This document shows, piece after piece, positions 7,793 to 16,958 of a DNA stretch of 64,000 nucleotides. The notes under the pieces were generated by a model. It ran no database searches and was not told the DNA's origin. It was given only the letters and a program-made list of their open reading frames with translations. Positions within the stretch are counted from its first letter, which is position 1. Each line of letters opens with the position of its first letter. A program made the position numbers and the translations under genes. The DNA comes from Pseudanabaena sp. SR411 (GTDB lineage Bacteria; Cyanobacteriota; Cyanobacteriia; Pseudanabaenales; Pseudanabaenaceae). Location: the NCBI RefSeq assembly GCF_002251945.1, contig NZ_NDHW01000045.1, forward strand, positions 1 through 64,000, in the 5' to 3' direction.

Positions 7793-9277
7793 ATGGGTTA
7801 TCTGACCTATTCGCACCTACATGATCAATTTCGATCGCTACCTCGAAAGATGGGTTATTGGTTGCTGTTTTGTGGTGTAGCGATATTAATAGCGATCGCT
7901 GTAAACGCTTGCCAATCTGAATCGGGTATCGTTCCTGCCTTACCGCAGCATCCAAATATTCAAGTATTTTTTAATCAAAATCAAGCTGCTCGATACACTG
8001 ATCCATATCGCAAAATCGAGCGTCTGGGGGACAATCTTGAAAGGGTAATGATTGATAATGTCAGCAACGCTAAATTTAGCCTTGATGTTGCTGTCCAAGA
8101 ATTACGCTTACCAAATATAGCTAAAGCCATCGTCGATGCAAGATTGCGGGGTGTCAACGTTCGACTGATTCTTGAAAATAAATATAGTCGGGCTTGGAGC
8201 GAATTAATTCCTGAGGAAATTGAGAAGCTGAATTCCCGCGATCGTGATCGCTATCAAGAATTTCAAAAATTTGCCGATATTAACAATGACGGTCGCTTAA
8301 GTGAAGATGAATTGGATCGTCGTGATGGTTTGCGGTTAATCAAAGTTACCAATGTTCCTTGGATTGATGACACTGCTGATGGCTCAAAAGGCAGTGGACT
8401 AATGCACCATAAATTTATGGTGATTGATGATCAGATTGTTTTATTTGGTTCAGCCAATTTGACCATGAGCGATATTCACGGTGATTTTACGAAACCTCAG
8501 ACCAGAGGTAATGCCAATAATCTTGTGCGTATTGATAGCAAAGAACTTGCCGCAAGATTTAAGAAAGAGTTTAACCTGATGTGGGGGGATGGTCCCAATG
8601 GTAAGCCCGACAGTTTGTTTGGCACTAAAAAACCTTCCCGTAAAATTGATTATCTAATTGTGGGTGGAGCGCAGATCCGCATTAAGTTTTCTCCAGATCC
8701 TGAAGATACGGCTCGAGAGCAAACTAGTAATGGACTGATCGCTACGGCGATCGCAGGAGCTAAAAACAATGTCGATATGGCTCTATTTGTCTACTCCGAT
8801 CAATTTATTTCCACAATTCTCGAAGAACGTCAACAGTCAAATATGCAGATTCGAGCCTTAGTGGAACCACAATTTGCCTATCGTGATTACTCATCTACCC
8901 TCGATATGTGGGGTTTACAGTCTACTCAAGATTGCAAAACAGGCAAAAGTAGCGCATGGAAACAACCAATTAAAACCGTCGGTATTCCCAATCTTGTATC
9001 TGGCGATACTTTGCATCATAAGTTCGCGATTCTTGATCGCACTTTAGTGCTGACAGGTTCACACAATTGGACTAATGCGGCGAATCATACTAATGATGAG
9101 GTTTTAGTTGCCATTCAAAATGAGACTGTAGCAGCCCATTATCAAAGGGAATACGATCGCCTTTATCAAGATGCTACCTTTGGCCCCACTGCAAAACTAG
9201 TTCAAGCTACTTCCAAAAGCTGTGCTGAGCGAGTTAAAGGCAAAGCTAAACCAATGACTGAAGAGGCAGAGTTTTAA
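7793..9277 (+). CDS. Phospholipase D-like exported lipoprotein with an EF-hand
   Basis: The 494-residue protein has two HKD motifs: HHKFMVIDDQIVLFGSAN (His205, Lys207, Asp212) and HHKFAILDRTLVLTGSHN in the second half. This is the two-domain PLD layout, which hydrolyses phosphodiester bonds. An N-terminal membrane stretch (GYWLLFCGVAILIAIAVNAC, ending at Cys40) looks like a signal or imperfect lipobox (VNAC). Inserted in the first PLD domain is a perfect EF-hand loop DINNDGRLSEDE (162-173), which should bind Ca2+. The start could also be the ATG 19 codons downstream (MGYWLLF). Substrate (lipid or nucleic acid) unknown. No operon partner. Confidence 0.85.
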   Translation: MGYLTYSHLHDQFRSLPRKMGYWLLFCGVAILIAIAVNACQSESGIVPALPQHPNIQVFFNQNQAARYTDPYRKIERLGDNLERVMIDNVSNAKFSLDVAVQELRLPNIAKAIVDARLRGVNVRLILENKYSRAWSELIPEEIEKLNSRDRDRYQEFQKFADINNDGRLSEDELDRRDGLRLIKVTNVPWIDDTADGSKGSGLMHHKFMVIDDQIVLFGSANLTMSDIHGDFTKPQTRGNANNLVRIDSKELAARFKKEFNLMWGDGPNGKPDSLFGTKKPSRKIDYLIVGGAQIRIKFSPDPEDTAREQTSNGLIATAIAGAKNNVDMALFVYSDQFISTILEERQQSNMQIRALVEPQFAYRDYSSTLDMWGLQSTQDCKTGKSSAWKQPIKTVGIPNLVSGDTLHHKFAILDRTLVLTGSHNWTNAANHTNDEVLVAIQNETVAAHYQREYDRLYQDATFGPTAKLVQATSKSCAERVKGKAKPMTEEAEF

Positions 9278-9359
9278 TCATAGCGATCGCATGGTGCTTA
9301 AGTTTTGTTAAGCTAGAGTGTCTGAAATTTTGTGCGCCAAAAATTGCGTTAATAGAAAT

Positions 9360-10697
9360 ATGGTCAATCTGGTTCAAACCGTCAAACCCACGATCGCTTT
9401 TTCCCACTTGGGTTGTGAAAAGAACCGCGTCGATACGGAACACATGTTGGGATTATTAGTGCAAGCAGGTTATCAAGTCGATAGCAATGAAGAGCTTGCC
9501 GATTATGTAATCGTCAACACCTGTAGCTTTATCGAAGATGCTCGCCGCGAATCTGTGCGGACATTGGTTGAACTTGCCGATATGGGCAAACGCATCGTCA
9601 TTGCTGGTTGCATGGCGCAACATTTCCAACAAGAACTACTTGATGAAATTCCTGAAGCAGTTGCTCTTGTCGGTACTGGTGACTATCAAAAGATTGTCGA
9701 TGTAATTGAACGTGCCGAGAAAGGCGAACGAGTCAAAGAAGTTACTCAAGTTCCTACCTATATTGCCGATGATACCGTGCCACGCTACCGCACTACCAAT
9801 GAAGCAGTAGCCTATGTGCGCGTTGCTGAAGGTTGTGATTATCGTTGTGCGTTTTGCATTATTCCGCACTTGCGTGGGGATCAGCGATCGCGCACGATTG
9901 AGTCGATTGTGACGGAATGCGATCGCCTTGCTAGTGAAGGAGTCAAAGAAATTATCTTGATCTCGCAAATCACTACTAATTATGGATTAGATATTTACGG
10001 TCAGCCGCGCCTTGCCGAACTCTTAACGGCTCTTGGACAAGTTGATGTGCCTTGGATCAGAATGCATTACGCCTATCCCACAGGCTTGACTCCGAAAGTC
10101 ATCAATGCGATGAAGTCCACACCCAATGTGGTTCCCTATTTAGACTTGCCATTGCAGCATTCCCATCCCGATGTATTAAGAGCAATGAATCGTCCTTGGC
10201 AAGGTCGGATCAATGACAAGATCATGGAACAACTAAAGGTGTCGCTGCCTAATGCTGTGACCCGCACCACTTTTATCGTTGGCTTCCCCGATGAAACTGA
10301 GGAGCAGTTTGAGCATTTATTAGAATTCGTGAAACGTCATGAATTCGATCATGTTGGTGTGTTTACCTTCTCCGCCGAGGAAGGTACACCAGCCTTTGAT
10401 TTGCCCAACCAATTACCTGAAGAAGTCAAACAAGAACGCCGCGATCGCATCATGGCAGCTCAACAGGAAATATCCTTCAAGAAAAACCAGTTGGAGATCG
10501 GCAAAACCGTTGATGTATTGATCGAACAGGAAAATCCTGATACAGGTGAACTAATTGGGAGATCGGCAAGATTTGCTCCTGATGTTGATGGTGTTGTCTA
10601 TGTCCGCGATCCCCTCGGCAAAGCCACTCTCGGTTCCATGTTTTCCGTCAAAATCACTGCCGCCGATCATTATGACCTATTCGGCGAAATTGTCTAA
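9360..10697 (+). CDS. rimO: Ribosomal protein S12 methylthiotransferase RimO
   Basis: The radical-SAM methylthiotransferase adds a methylthio group to an aspartate of ribosomal protein S12. Seen from the start [11 protein letters not shown]-terminal MTTase domain with Cys in [19 protein letters not shown] and IAGCMAQ (first Fe-S cluster), radical-SAM motif CDYRCAFC (C-x3-C-x2-C), and a C-terminal TRAM domain. [14 protein letters not shown] matches the RimO rather than MiaB subgroup. A GTG at 9318 would add 14 residues, but the ATG at 9360 gives the usual family length of about 445. Single gene. Confidence 0.93.
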   Translation: MVNLVQTVKPTIAFSHLGCEKNRVDTEHMLGLLVQAGYQVDSNEELADYVIVNTCSFIEDARRESVRTLVELADMGKRIVIAGCMAQHFQQELLDEIPEAVALVGTGDYQKIVDVIERAEKGERVKEVTQVPTYIADDTVPRYRTTNEAVAYVRVAEGCDYRCAFCIIPHLRGDQRSRTIESIVTECDRLASEGVKEIILISQITTNYGLDIYGQPRLAELLTALGQVDVPWIRMHYAYPTGLTPKVINAMKSTPNVVPYLDLPLQHSHPDVLRAMNRPWQGRINDKIMEQLKVSLPNAVTRTTFIVGFPDETEEQFEHLLEFVKRHEFDHVGVFTFSAEEGTPAFDLPNQLPEEVKQERRDRIMAAQQEISFKKNQLEIGKTVDVLIEQENPDTGELIGRSARFAPDVDGVVYVRDPLGKATLGSMFSVKITAADHYDLFGEIV

Positions 10698-10712
10698 TTA
10701 CTTGCCTTTTAA

Positions 10713-10743
10713 ATTTTCATGATGGCTTTGTCATCATGAAAAT
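10713..10743 (+). terminator. Hairpin after rimO
   Basis: ATTTTCATGATG pairs with CATCATGAAAAT around a short GCTTTGT loop, 16 bases after the rimO stop. The following 320 bases (10744-11063) are AT-rich and hold no gene that I can see; they probably contain the promoter of the STAS gene. Confidence 0.65.
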
Positions 10744-11063
10744 TGGTATTAATTTGGACTTCAAATAATTGGCGAGAATTATATCCAAAGGATTACAGCC
10801 TTGTTTTGGTATATGAAGCTACATGTTTTTTTATCAAATTTATAGCTAACTGAGAAAAATAACTTTTATATAACTTTTTAACTTCTTTTTACTAACCTTT
10901 GTATATCTATTAATGGTTTTACAAATTAGAAAAGAGTGAATAATTAAGAGTAAGAAGCAAGAAAGAAGTTTGTGTTGTCAGCAATCTAAATTTACTGCTA
11001 CGTCAAATGCTAAGCCTTAGAAATCAGACTATTACTCTCTCAAAGAAGCGAAAAGGAAGAACA

Positions 11064-11489
11064 ATGGATACAATTACTAAAGTGAATCAGCTATCCTTCC
11101 GCCAAGGTTTAAACAGCGAGACTGCTTTCACCATTAAACTTACCAATAGCAAGTTCGATAGCTTTGCAGGATCTGAACTGTTTGGTAAAGTTGAATCTTG
11201 GGTCTCAGCTAATGTGATGATGAACAGCAAAGAAGTTCCTGTCTTGATTGTTGATATGGAAAATGTAGAATTTATCGATAGTCAAGGTTTACAAAAGCTA
11301 ATAGCATGTCTGAGACTAATGCAATCTCAAAAGAGTAACTTGTTACTTTGCTCTCAGCAGCCTTCTGTTAGTCTTGTATTTGAAATCACAAGAATTGACC
11401 AATTGTTTGCTGTTTTCCCTAGCGTTGACAAATTTATCAATCAATTTGATAAGCAAGGACAAGGCTCTGAATATCTACTAGCTGCCTAA
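11064..11489 (+). CDS. STAS-domain protein (anti-sigma-factor antagonist type)
   Basis: The 141-residue protein carries a STAS fold: a beta strand VLIVDMENVEFIDSQGLQKLIACL with the DS-QG motif in which the serine is the usual phosphorylation site. Such proteins bind or release anti-sigma kinases by partner switching. I chose ATG 11064 because AAGGAAGA precedes it; an upstream ATG at 11007 would add 19 residues without a good ribosome site. The response-regulator phosphatase at 22952-24088 is of the type that dephosphorylates such proteins, so a link is possible but not shown. Confidence 0.85.
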   Translation: MDTITKVNQLSFRQGLNSETAFTIKLTNSKFDSFAGSELFGKVESWVSANVMMNSKEVPVLIVDMENVEFIDSQGLQKLIACLRLMQSQKSNLLLCSQQPSVSLVFEITRIDQLFAVFPSVDKFINQFDKQGQGSEYLLAA

Positions 11490-11509
11490 TCCCAAAACAC
11501 AAAATCTTA

Positions 11510-11542
11510 CAGTAAAAGCCTCGCTGCGCGAGGCTTTTACTG
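11510..11542 (+). terminator. Terminator between the STAS gene and bioY (convergent)
   Basis: ACAGTAAAAGCCTCGC and GCGAGGCTTTTACTGT pair with almost no loop, followed by TTT. It can serve both converging genes. Confidence 0.75.
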
Positions 11543-11556
11543 TTTTAGCTCTGCGT

Positions 11557-12132
11557 TTAATAAAACAATAATTTTCGGGAAATAGTTGCAATGACAATAG
11601 TGGCACACACGACTAAAAATTGACCTGACAAAACTTGGACAGAATATTGCCAAAATGAAGTTTGGATGGCACTAAAGTTAGGTATTTGAATTGCAACTAA
11701 ATAGATGATGCCGACCAGATGAATTGCCAATAATCCACCAAAACAACTAATTGCCATTTGCCCTAAACTTGGTGGTCTCAAAAAAGCAAGAAATCCGCAA
11801 AGCCATCCGCCTGCCACAAATCCTAGTAGATATCCAAAAGCAGGAGATTTGAGGTAACTTAATCCACCACCTTGATAAAATACACCAAATCCGCTTAAGC
11901 CCAAAGTAATGTAAGTAATTTGCGATAGTAATGCAGCGTAGCGTCCACCGAGACAACCTGTAATCAGGACTGCACCAATTTGCATAGTGACGCTGATCGA
12001 CATCGACTCGATCGCAACATTGTTTCCCTGACCTGTGAGAGATGGCAGGAGCATGGAAGGTTGAATGAATGTACTCGCAATTGTCAGCAATAGCCCAGAC
12101 AATGCCCACATTAGCTGTAACGGTTTTGGCAC
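11557..12132 (-). CDS. bioY: Biotin transporter BioY
   Basis: The membrane protein of about 191 residues has the BioY pattern: VTMQIGAVLITGCLGGRYAALLSQITYITLGLSGFGVFYQGGG...SPAFGYLLGFVAGGWLCG. It is the substrate-binding S component for biotin uptake, working alone or with an ECF module. I propose the GTG at 12132 (start MPKPLQLMWALSGLLLT), because the longer reading frame up to 12216 runs into the hairpin that ends the upstream gene. It is the last gene of the Uma2/FabF-like/bioY minus-strand group; a biotin carrier and a fatty-acid enzyme side by side make metabolic sense. Confidence 0.85.
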   Translation of the reverse strand: MPKPLQLMWALSGLLLTIASTFIQPSMLLPSLTGQGNNVAIESMSISVTMQIGAVLITGCLGGRYAALLSQITYITLGLSGFGVFYQGGGLSYLKSPAFGYLLGFVAGGWLCGFLAFLRPPSLGQMAISCFGGLLAIHLVGIIYLVAIQIPNFSAIQTSFWQYSVQVLSGQFLVVCATIVIATISRKLLFY

Positions 12133-12179
12133 AAGCGTCTCAGTCAGAAAATAGATGCAATATAGAATCGTACATGAAT

Positions 12180-12235
12180 TTTGGTCAAGAATTATCAAGG
12201 TGATGCAGAGCATCACCTTGATAATTCTTGACCAA
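12180..12235 (-). terminator. Long hairpin overlapping the end of the FabF-like gene
   Basis: A stem of about 26 bp with a 5-base loop (CAGAG): the 5' part on the minus strand is the last eight codons and stop of the FabF-like gene, and the other arm is their exact inverted copy. It separates that gene from bioY. Confidence 0.75.
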
Positions 12236-13379
12236 AGGCAACAATCGCGTTCTGTCCGCCAAAGCCAAAACTGAAGTTAAGTGCATATTGCAGATCGGGC
12301 GATCGCTCAGCTTGGTGAATAATCCGCAAATCAAAGGCAGGGGTTTGCATTCCTACACAGGGTGGTAAAAGGCGAGCGCGTAAAGCTAACAAACAAAATG
12401 CTGCTTCGATCATGCCTGTCGCTCCTAGCGTATGACCAGTTGCTCCTTTGGTGGCACTAACGGCGATATTTGGGAAAAATTGTTGAATTAGTTCCGCTTC
12501 ACGAGCATCATTTAATTGAGTAGCCGTACCATGCACATTAATGTAACCAGCCTGATCCGCATTAATTTGCGATCGCCGCAGACAATCTTTGAGGGCGATC
12601 GCTGCCATTTTATTGTCTGGATTGGGACTAGTGGCATGATAAGCATCATTGGTAATTCCCCAGCCTAAAATCTTGCCATAAATATTTGCGCCACGTTGTT
12701 TAGCTGAATCTAATGATTCCATTACTAAAACTGCCGATCCTTCTCCTAACGCAAAACCTTCACGTTCTTGACTAAAAGGATATACGCCAGATTTGGCTAA
12801 TACATTGATTTTTTGAAATCCTGCAATTGTCAGTGGTGTAATCGCAGTATCAGTTGCGCCAGCGATCGCTAACTCACATTGCCCCGAACGGATTAATTCA
12901 CAAGCTTGAGCGATCGCCCAGTTTGCGGTGGCACATGCCGCCATCGGTGCAAATACTGGGGCTTGAGTTTGTAATAAATTCGCAATTTGAGCAGATAAAC
13001 TTGCTGGCTGGCTTTGCCACCATTGGTTCTCACTTAAAAGTTTTTCAGGGCTATCTAGAAGTAGTTCTAATTCTCTTTGATTACTACGACTAGAACCAAT
13101 GACAACTCCGCAGTTAGGTAATGAAATGTCTAGATTTGCATCAGAGATCGCTTCTAAGGTCGCTTTTTCTAATAAATATTGCGATCGTGACGAATGATTA
13201 TCGCCTAAGGAATTAATCCTAGCAATAGGAAGTTGTAATTGATGGTCAAACTTGATTCCTGATTCACTAGCTAACAGTCTTTTCCAAGTAGTTTCGCGAT
13301 CATCTGCGATCGCTGTCATCATACCAATACCTGTCACAACGACTGTCTTGCCACTAACTTCTCTATCCCAAGATTTCAT
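12213..13379 (-). CDS. Beta-ketoacyl-ACP synthase, FabF-like
   Basis: This 388-residue condensing enzyme has the KAS II triad: Cys in APMAACATAN (about 147), His in NVHGTATQLND and His in KGATGHTLGATG. It opens with VVVTGIGMMTAIADD. It elongates acyl-ACP with malonyl-ACP. It is shorter than, and diverged from, housekeeping FabF (about 415 residues), so it is probably the second cyanobacterial paralogue. The start overlaps the upstream Uma2 gene by 17 bases. Its last codons are one arm of a long hairpin. Confidence 0.88.
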   Translation of the reverse strand: MKSWDREVSGKTVVVTGIGMMTAIADDRETTWKRLLASESGIKFDHQLQLPIARINSLGDNHSSRSQYLLEKATLEAISDANLDISLPNCGVVIGSSRSNQRELELLLDSPEKLLSENQWWQSQPASLSAQIANLLQTQAPVFAPMAACATANWAIAQACELIRSGQCELAIAGATDTAITPLTIAGFQKINVLAKSGVYPFSQEREGFALGEGSAVLVMESLDSAKQRGANIYGKILGWGITNDAYHATSPNPDNKMAAIALKDCLRRSQINADQAGYINVHGTATQLNDAREAELIQQFFPNIAVSATKGATGHTLGATGMIEAAFCLLALRARLLPPCVGMQTPAFDLRIIHQAERSPDLQYALNFSFGFGGQNAIVAFGQELSR

Positions 13380-13926
13380 CGACAGTAATACTTACATCAG
13401 GAAAAGCAAGAATAGATAAATTTTGTCCACGATAGACTTTGAAGGTTTCTTGATAACCTTTACTAGTTGGGTATCGATAAACTTCTATGCAAGCACTATT
13501 AATATCAACCAACCAAACTTCAGTAATCCCATCTTCAGCATAGAGAGGGATTTTCAACTCGCGATCGCTATCGATTGTACTATCAGCAACTTCAATTAAT
13601 AGAAATACATCCTCAGGCTGTGGTAATCCAGATTCATAGCAATCAGATTTACGCTTTAACAACACTACATCTGGTTCAGGCTTAGAAGTGTTATCTAAAG
13701 CTAAAGGGTTCTGTACACTAAGTAAAATGCGATCGCCTAATTTTCTTGTGAAAATATCCGACAATCGAATTACACAAGCTGCATGTCTTCGACCAATGGG
13801 TGACATTTTAATTATTTCTCCTCTAATTAGTTCTACTCGCTCATTGTCGGCTAGCACTCCAGACTCAGCCATCCGATCATATTCTTTGACGGTGAAGAGG
13901 CGCTTAAGCACTGATGTCGTTGGCAT
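13363..13926 (-). CDS. Uma2-family (DUF820) endonuclease-like protein
   Basis: The 187-residue protein has the full Uma2 layout: FTVKEYDRMAESGVL, ERVELIRGEIIKMSPIGRRHA, then the PD-(D/E)XK core PEPDVVLL...VFLLIEVADSTIDSDRELKIPLYAEDGI, then EVWLVDI. The catalytic Asp, Glu and Lys are in place. Function in cells is unknown although the fold is that of nucleases. The 3' end overlaps the FabF-like gene. A relative is the intron-split gene at the left edge. Confidence 0.9.
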   Translation of the reverse strand: MPTTSVLKRLFTVKEYDRMAESGVLADNERVELIRGEIIKMSPIGRRHAACVIRLSDIFTRKLGDRILLSVQNPLALDNTSKPEPDVVLLKRKSDCYESGLPQPEDVFLLIEVADSTIDSDRELKIPLYAEDGITEVWLVDINSACIEVYRYPTSKGYQETFKVYRGQNLSILAFPDVSITVDEILG

Positions 13927-13971
13927 ATATTTACCTCCGTGGAACTGCTTTTATTCTAACCTTGAAATGTT

Positions 13972-14050
13972 TGACAGCGCTTTGTGCTTAAGCCCAAACC
14001 AAGAGATTTTTGGGAAGTGTTGCAAAGCAACACTTCCCAAAAATCTCTCT
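13972..14050. repeat. Family-3 hairpin repeat (ACAGCGCTTTG...)
   Basis: It begins ACAGCGCTTTGTGCTTAAGC, then CCAAACCA, then a 22-bp stem from AGAGATTTTTGGGAAGTG to its complement around an AAA triloop. Relatives are at 33593-33693, 49111-49217 and 62208-62290; a fragment lies at 43090-43118. It abuts the stop of the gene at 14049. Confidence 0.75.
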
Positions 14051-15545
14051 ATGGTAGCCAGCGTGGAACTGTGCCGAACATTGGTAATACTTCAGGTTGT
14101 AGAGGACCTGAACCTTGATTATTATTAATCGGCAACATAATTAGTTGGGTTGGTACTTGGGGAGTACGAGAATTTCTAGATGCTTGAGCGGAGTCTTCTG
14201 AAACAGGTGGAGCATTAGAGGATTCTTTGCTGCTGGGAATAGCCGAATTCAAGAGAATTGATTGACCATCAGGAGCAATATTAAACTGAACTTCTCTTTG
14301 GGGTGGAAGTTCTAAAAGTCTTCGGAATTGAGTAGATTCTAAATCGATCGCCGCAAGATATGGCTTCTCCCGAAAGATATTTTTTGCAGTGTCCTGTTCT
14401 ACATCCGTTAACAAGCAATAAATGGTCTTCTCTTGCGGATCAAACTGAGCGCCAAGAATAGACCCATTAATTTTTGTAAGTTCTTTCTGTAATCCTTGAT
14501 TATTTACCAAGTAGAGCGATCGCGTATAGTCCTTATTAAATTTAATTGTGGCTGCCTTTGTGCCGCTTCTACCAAAATTTAAAACCGTGCCAAATCTTGG
14601 GAGAAAGTCCAACGGTGGGGCTTGCGGCTCAAGGGGCAAAATCGCAACTCCTTCGCCTTGAGCGATCGCCACCGACGCGCTGTCGGGCGTAAACATAAAA
14701 TCGCCCCCTGGTTGATTATCAAGCGCTCTTGCTGGTTCATTCTCTTTGATGAGCCAGAGTCCATAGCGTCCAACTTGCTGACGGCTGAGACGCTGTACCA
14801 AGATGTTTTTGCCATCTGGAGAGAGATCGAATTTAAAGTTTTGATAGTCATCACTCCCAAGAATAGGTTTTATCTCTGGTGGATTAGACGTGAGCCGATC
14901 TTCACGATCAAGCCCTGTCGTTACTGTATAGATTTTTTGGTCAAGAAGGCTTTGCCCCGCAGTTTCGATCGCCCCAAATAAAATCTTTTGGCGATCAGGA
15001 TAAATCCGAAAATCTAGAACTGTCAGATTAGCAGGTGTTAAAACGCGCTTTTCCTTTTGTAGCACATTGTAAAGTACAAGGCGACCCCGATCTTCTCCTT
15101 GCAAACCGATATAAGCAAAATATGGTTTTGGTGTTGTAAAGCTTCCTGTAAAAGGTTCAATCGCTTGTTTATCACCAGATTCTCTAGCAAAGCGATCGTA
15201 GGCATTTTCTAGTTTGACTGTATAGGATTTACCATAACTAGCTGGTGCTAGGGGCGTATAGGACATCCGCCGTGATGACCAACTGATTTTGCCTGCTAGG
15301 GGTGGATCAAACTTAAGATTTTGTTCAACACTGTCTCGATCCATTGGGCGGTTAAAAGTTAAAGAAAAAGAAATATTAGTGGCATCAATCTTCTGTCCTT
15401 GCCAACTAAAGTCTCTTACCTGCGGGGCTGTGCGATCGCCTACCCACAACAATATGGCGATCGCCACACTGAGCACTGCTACTAAACCGATGGCATAACG
15501 ATCGAGCGGCTGAGAAAATAATTTAAAGCGAGGGCTAAGTTGCAT
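14049..15545 (-). CDS. Membrane-anchored protein with Ig-like and propeller-like domains, unknown function
   Basis: The 498-residue protein has one N-terminal membrane segment (YAIGLVAVLSVAIAILLWV, about 17-35). Next comes an Ig-like domain (DATNISFSLTFNRPMDRDSVEQNLKF..., about 50-140; NRPMD is the big-1/SbsA-type motif). The rest is repeated beta-strand units reminiscent of TolB/WD-type propellers (YPDRQKILF, SPDGKNILV, TPDSASVAI, APDGQSILL). Probably exported with the propeller outside the membrane. It lies just downstream of the Get3d-like gene (11 bases), likely in one transcript. No enzymatic motif. Confidence 0.7.
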   Translation of the reverse strand: MQLSPRFKLFSQPLDRYAIGLVAVLSVAIAILLWVGDRTAPQVRDFSWQGQKIDATNISFSLTFNRPMDRDSVEQNLKFDPPLAGKISWSSRRMSYTPLAPASYGKSYTVKLENAYDRFARESGDKQAIEPFTGSFTTPKPYFAYIGLQGEDRGRLVLYNVLQKEKRVLTPANLTVLDFRIYPDRQKILFGAIETAGQSLLDQKIYTVTTGLDREDRLTSNPPEIKPILGSDDYQNFKFDLSPDGKNILVQRLSRQQVGRYGLWLIKENEPARALDNQPGGDFMFTPDSASVAIAQGEGVAILPLEPQAPPLDFLPRFGTVLNFGRSGTKAATIKFNKDYTRSLYLVNNQGLQKELTKINGSILGAQFDPQEKTIYCLLTDVEQDTAKNIFREKPYLAAIDLESTQFRRLLELPPQREVQFNIAPDGQSILLNSAIPSSKESSNAPPVSEDSAQASRNSRTPQVPTQLIMLPINNNQGSGPLQPEVLPMFGTVPRWLP

Positions 15546-15556
15546 AGCTGAATAAT

Positions 15557-16618
15557 TTAGCCGAATGAAATAATTAAATAAGAATCTTGAAACTTTGCGC
15601 CAGTGGCTTGTTTGCCAGCTAGTTCATTGGGCAAGAAAATATTACGACGTTGATCGCCTGCTTCGATAGTGACTTCTGGCCCTAGCTGAATTAGTTTGAC
15701 TTGTTTTTTATTAAATGTTGGCAAAAACAACTTGACTTGCTTGGTTACTGCATTAATTTCAATGGGTTTTGGTGCAAGACTAGCAAGACGATCAGGGATT
15801 GTTAATTCTGTCACTTGGTCGGGGATTTGACATACTGCTAGAGGTTCAAAATCTGCATCATTAATTTGCTCCCTAGCCAGCACCCCTCCAACGGTCAAGC
15901 CAATTTGCTGAGCGCTACCCCATAAATATTTTGCTGTGGCGATCGCGTAAGGATCACCAGTTGTGACTAGATACGCCGCCACACGACTAGGATCGTTCAC
16001 TGCTTTTTGACCGCGAGTTAATACTGACGACATTTCTCCTGCTTGTTGTGAAATATCATCAGTGCTAGAGACTTGGAGAATACTTCTTAAAATTGGTTCG
16101 ACAAATGGCGAAATTGCTTGCCCGATCGCTGAACCTGTTAGTACTTGTTTAAAGCGGCGTAGATACCAGCCTAAAATCTCTGGCATTCCTAGCATTCTCA
16201 ATGTTTCGAGATCGCCAACACCATCGTAAATAATTACGTCATACTTACCTTCTGCATCACGTTCGCGCAAGAAGCTTAAACCTAGTGCCGCGTCCATTCC
16301 AGGTAAAATCCCAAGCTCTTGACCATACACTTCTTTAAAAAAAGGAGTCCGCAAGTACTGGGTTTCCAAGCCTTTCATCTTGTCCCAATAGCGTTCAAGC
16401 AGAAGTGTTGACTGTAAATGTACAGCCGCAAAATTTGGTGCAACTAATTGCGGATCGTTAGCTAACTCAGCACCAAGCCTCATGCTAAGGCTATCTCCTG
16501 CTTGCTGACCAACATATAAGACTTGTTTGCTCTGGGCGGCAAAAGCACGCGCAACCGCGATCGCAGTCGTTGTTTTGCCAACACCACCTTTACCGAGAAA
16601 TGTCAGAATTAGGCTCAT
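15557..16618 (-). CDS. Get3/ArsA-type ATPase with C-terminal alpha-crystallin-like domain (Get3d-like)
   Basis: The 353-residue SIMIBI ATPase has the deviant Walker A GKGGVGKTTTA (9-19), a switch region DVIIYDGVGDLETLRML (about 130-146) and a C-terminal beta-rich stretch of about 75 residues (VKLFLPTFNKKQVKLIQLG...RRNIFLPNEL...LIISFG) that matches an Hsp20/alpha-crystallin fold. That combination is known from the Get3d group of photosynthetic organisms; the client is not established. It starts inside the 3' end of the HU gene (29-base overlap), implying coupled translation. Confidence 0.8.
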   Translation of the reverse strand: MSLILTFLGKGGVGKTTTAIAVARAFAAQSKQVLYVGQQAGDSLSMRLGAELANDPQLVAPNFAAVHLQSTLLLERYWDKMKGLETQYLRTPFFKEVYGQELGILPGMDAALGLSFLRERDAEGKYDVIIYDGVGDLETLRMLGMPEILGWYLRRFKQVLTGSAIGQAISPFVEPILRSILQVSSTDDISQQAGEMSSVLTRGQKAVNDPSRVAAYLVTTGDPYAIATAKYLWGSAQQIGLTVGGVLAREQINDADFEPLAVCQIPDQVTELTIPDRLASLAPKPIEINAVTKQVKLFLPTFNKKQVKLIQLGPEVTIEAGDQRRNIFLPNELAGKQATGAKFQDSYLIISFG

Positions 16619-16907
16619 TGGGCTTCTGCACTAGCTTTTTTAGATGAGGACTGGGAGTGAAGTGAGGAACAATAACTTCAGGAATATTAATGGGCTGATG
16701 TGTACGAGGATGACTTCCTGAACGGGCGCGACGATGGCGTACACTAAACTTACCAAAACCACTAAGGGTTATGGATTGGTGATTGGATAATGCTTTGGTA
16801 ACACAGGTTATTACAGCTTCGAGGCTAGCGGAAGCCATACTATAGCTTAGCCCATCAACTTCAGCCATCATGCCCCGAATGATATCTTGACGGTTAATAT
16901 CTGCCAT
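16590..16907 (-). CDS. HU-family DNA-binding protein
   Basis: The 105-residue protein has the HU/IHF pattern: N-terminal helices NRQDIIRGMMAEVDGLSYSMASASLEAVITCVTKAL, strand SITLSGFGKFSVRHRRARSGSHPRT, and the DNA-binding arm with HQPINIPEV where HU has NPxTG. The missing standard RNPxTG and the long tail mark it as a divergent paralogue, not the main HU. It overlaps the downstream Get3d-like gene by 29 bases. Confidence 0.85.
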   Translation of the reverse strand: MADINRQDIIRGMMAEVDGLSYSMASASLEAVITCVTKALSNHQSITLSGFGKFSVRHRRARSGSHPRTHQPINIPEVIVPHFTPSPHLKKLVQKPNEPNSDISR

Positions 16908-16921
16908 AGGGCTTATTCGTA

Positions 16922-16954
16922 ATTAGGATGTCGCGCAACACGCAACATCCTAAT
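16922..16954. terminator. Hairpin between DUF2862 and HU genes
   Basis: ATTAGGATGT pairs with ACATCCTAAT around a 13-base loop, downstream of the DUF2862 gene on the minus strand. Confidence 0.5.
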
Positions 16955-16958
16955 GCTT

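Noticed and set aside
10744-11063. tRNA or small RNA gene in the AT-rich spacer before the STAS gene
   Set aside because: No cloverleaf, no strong stem with terminator; looks like a promoter region.
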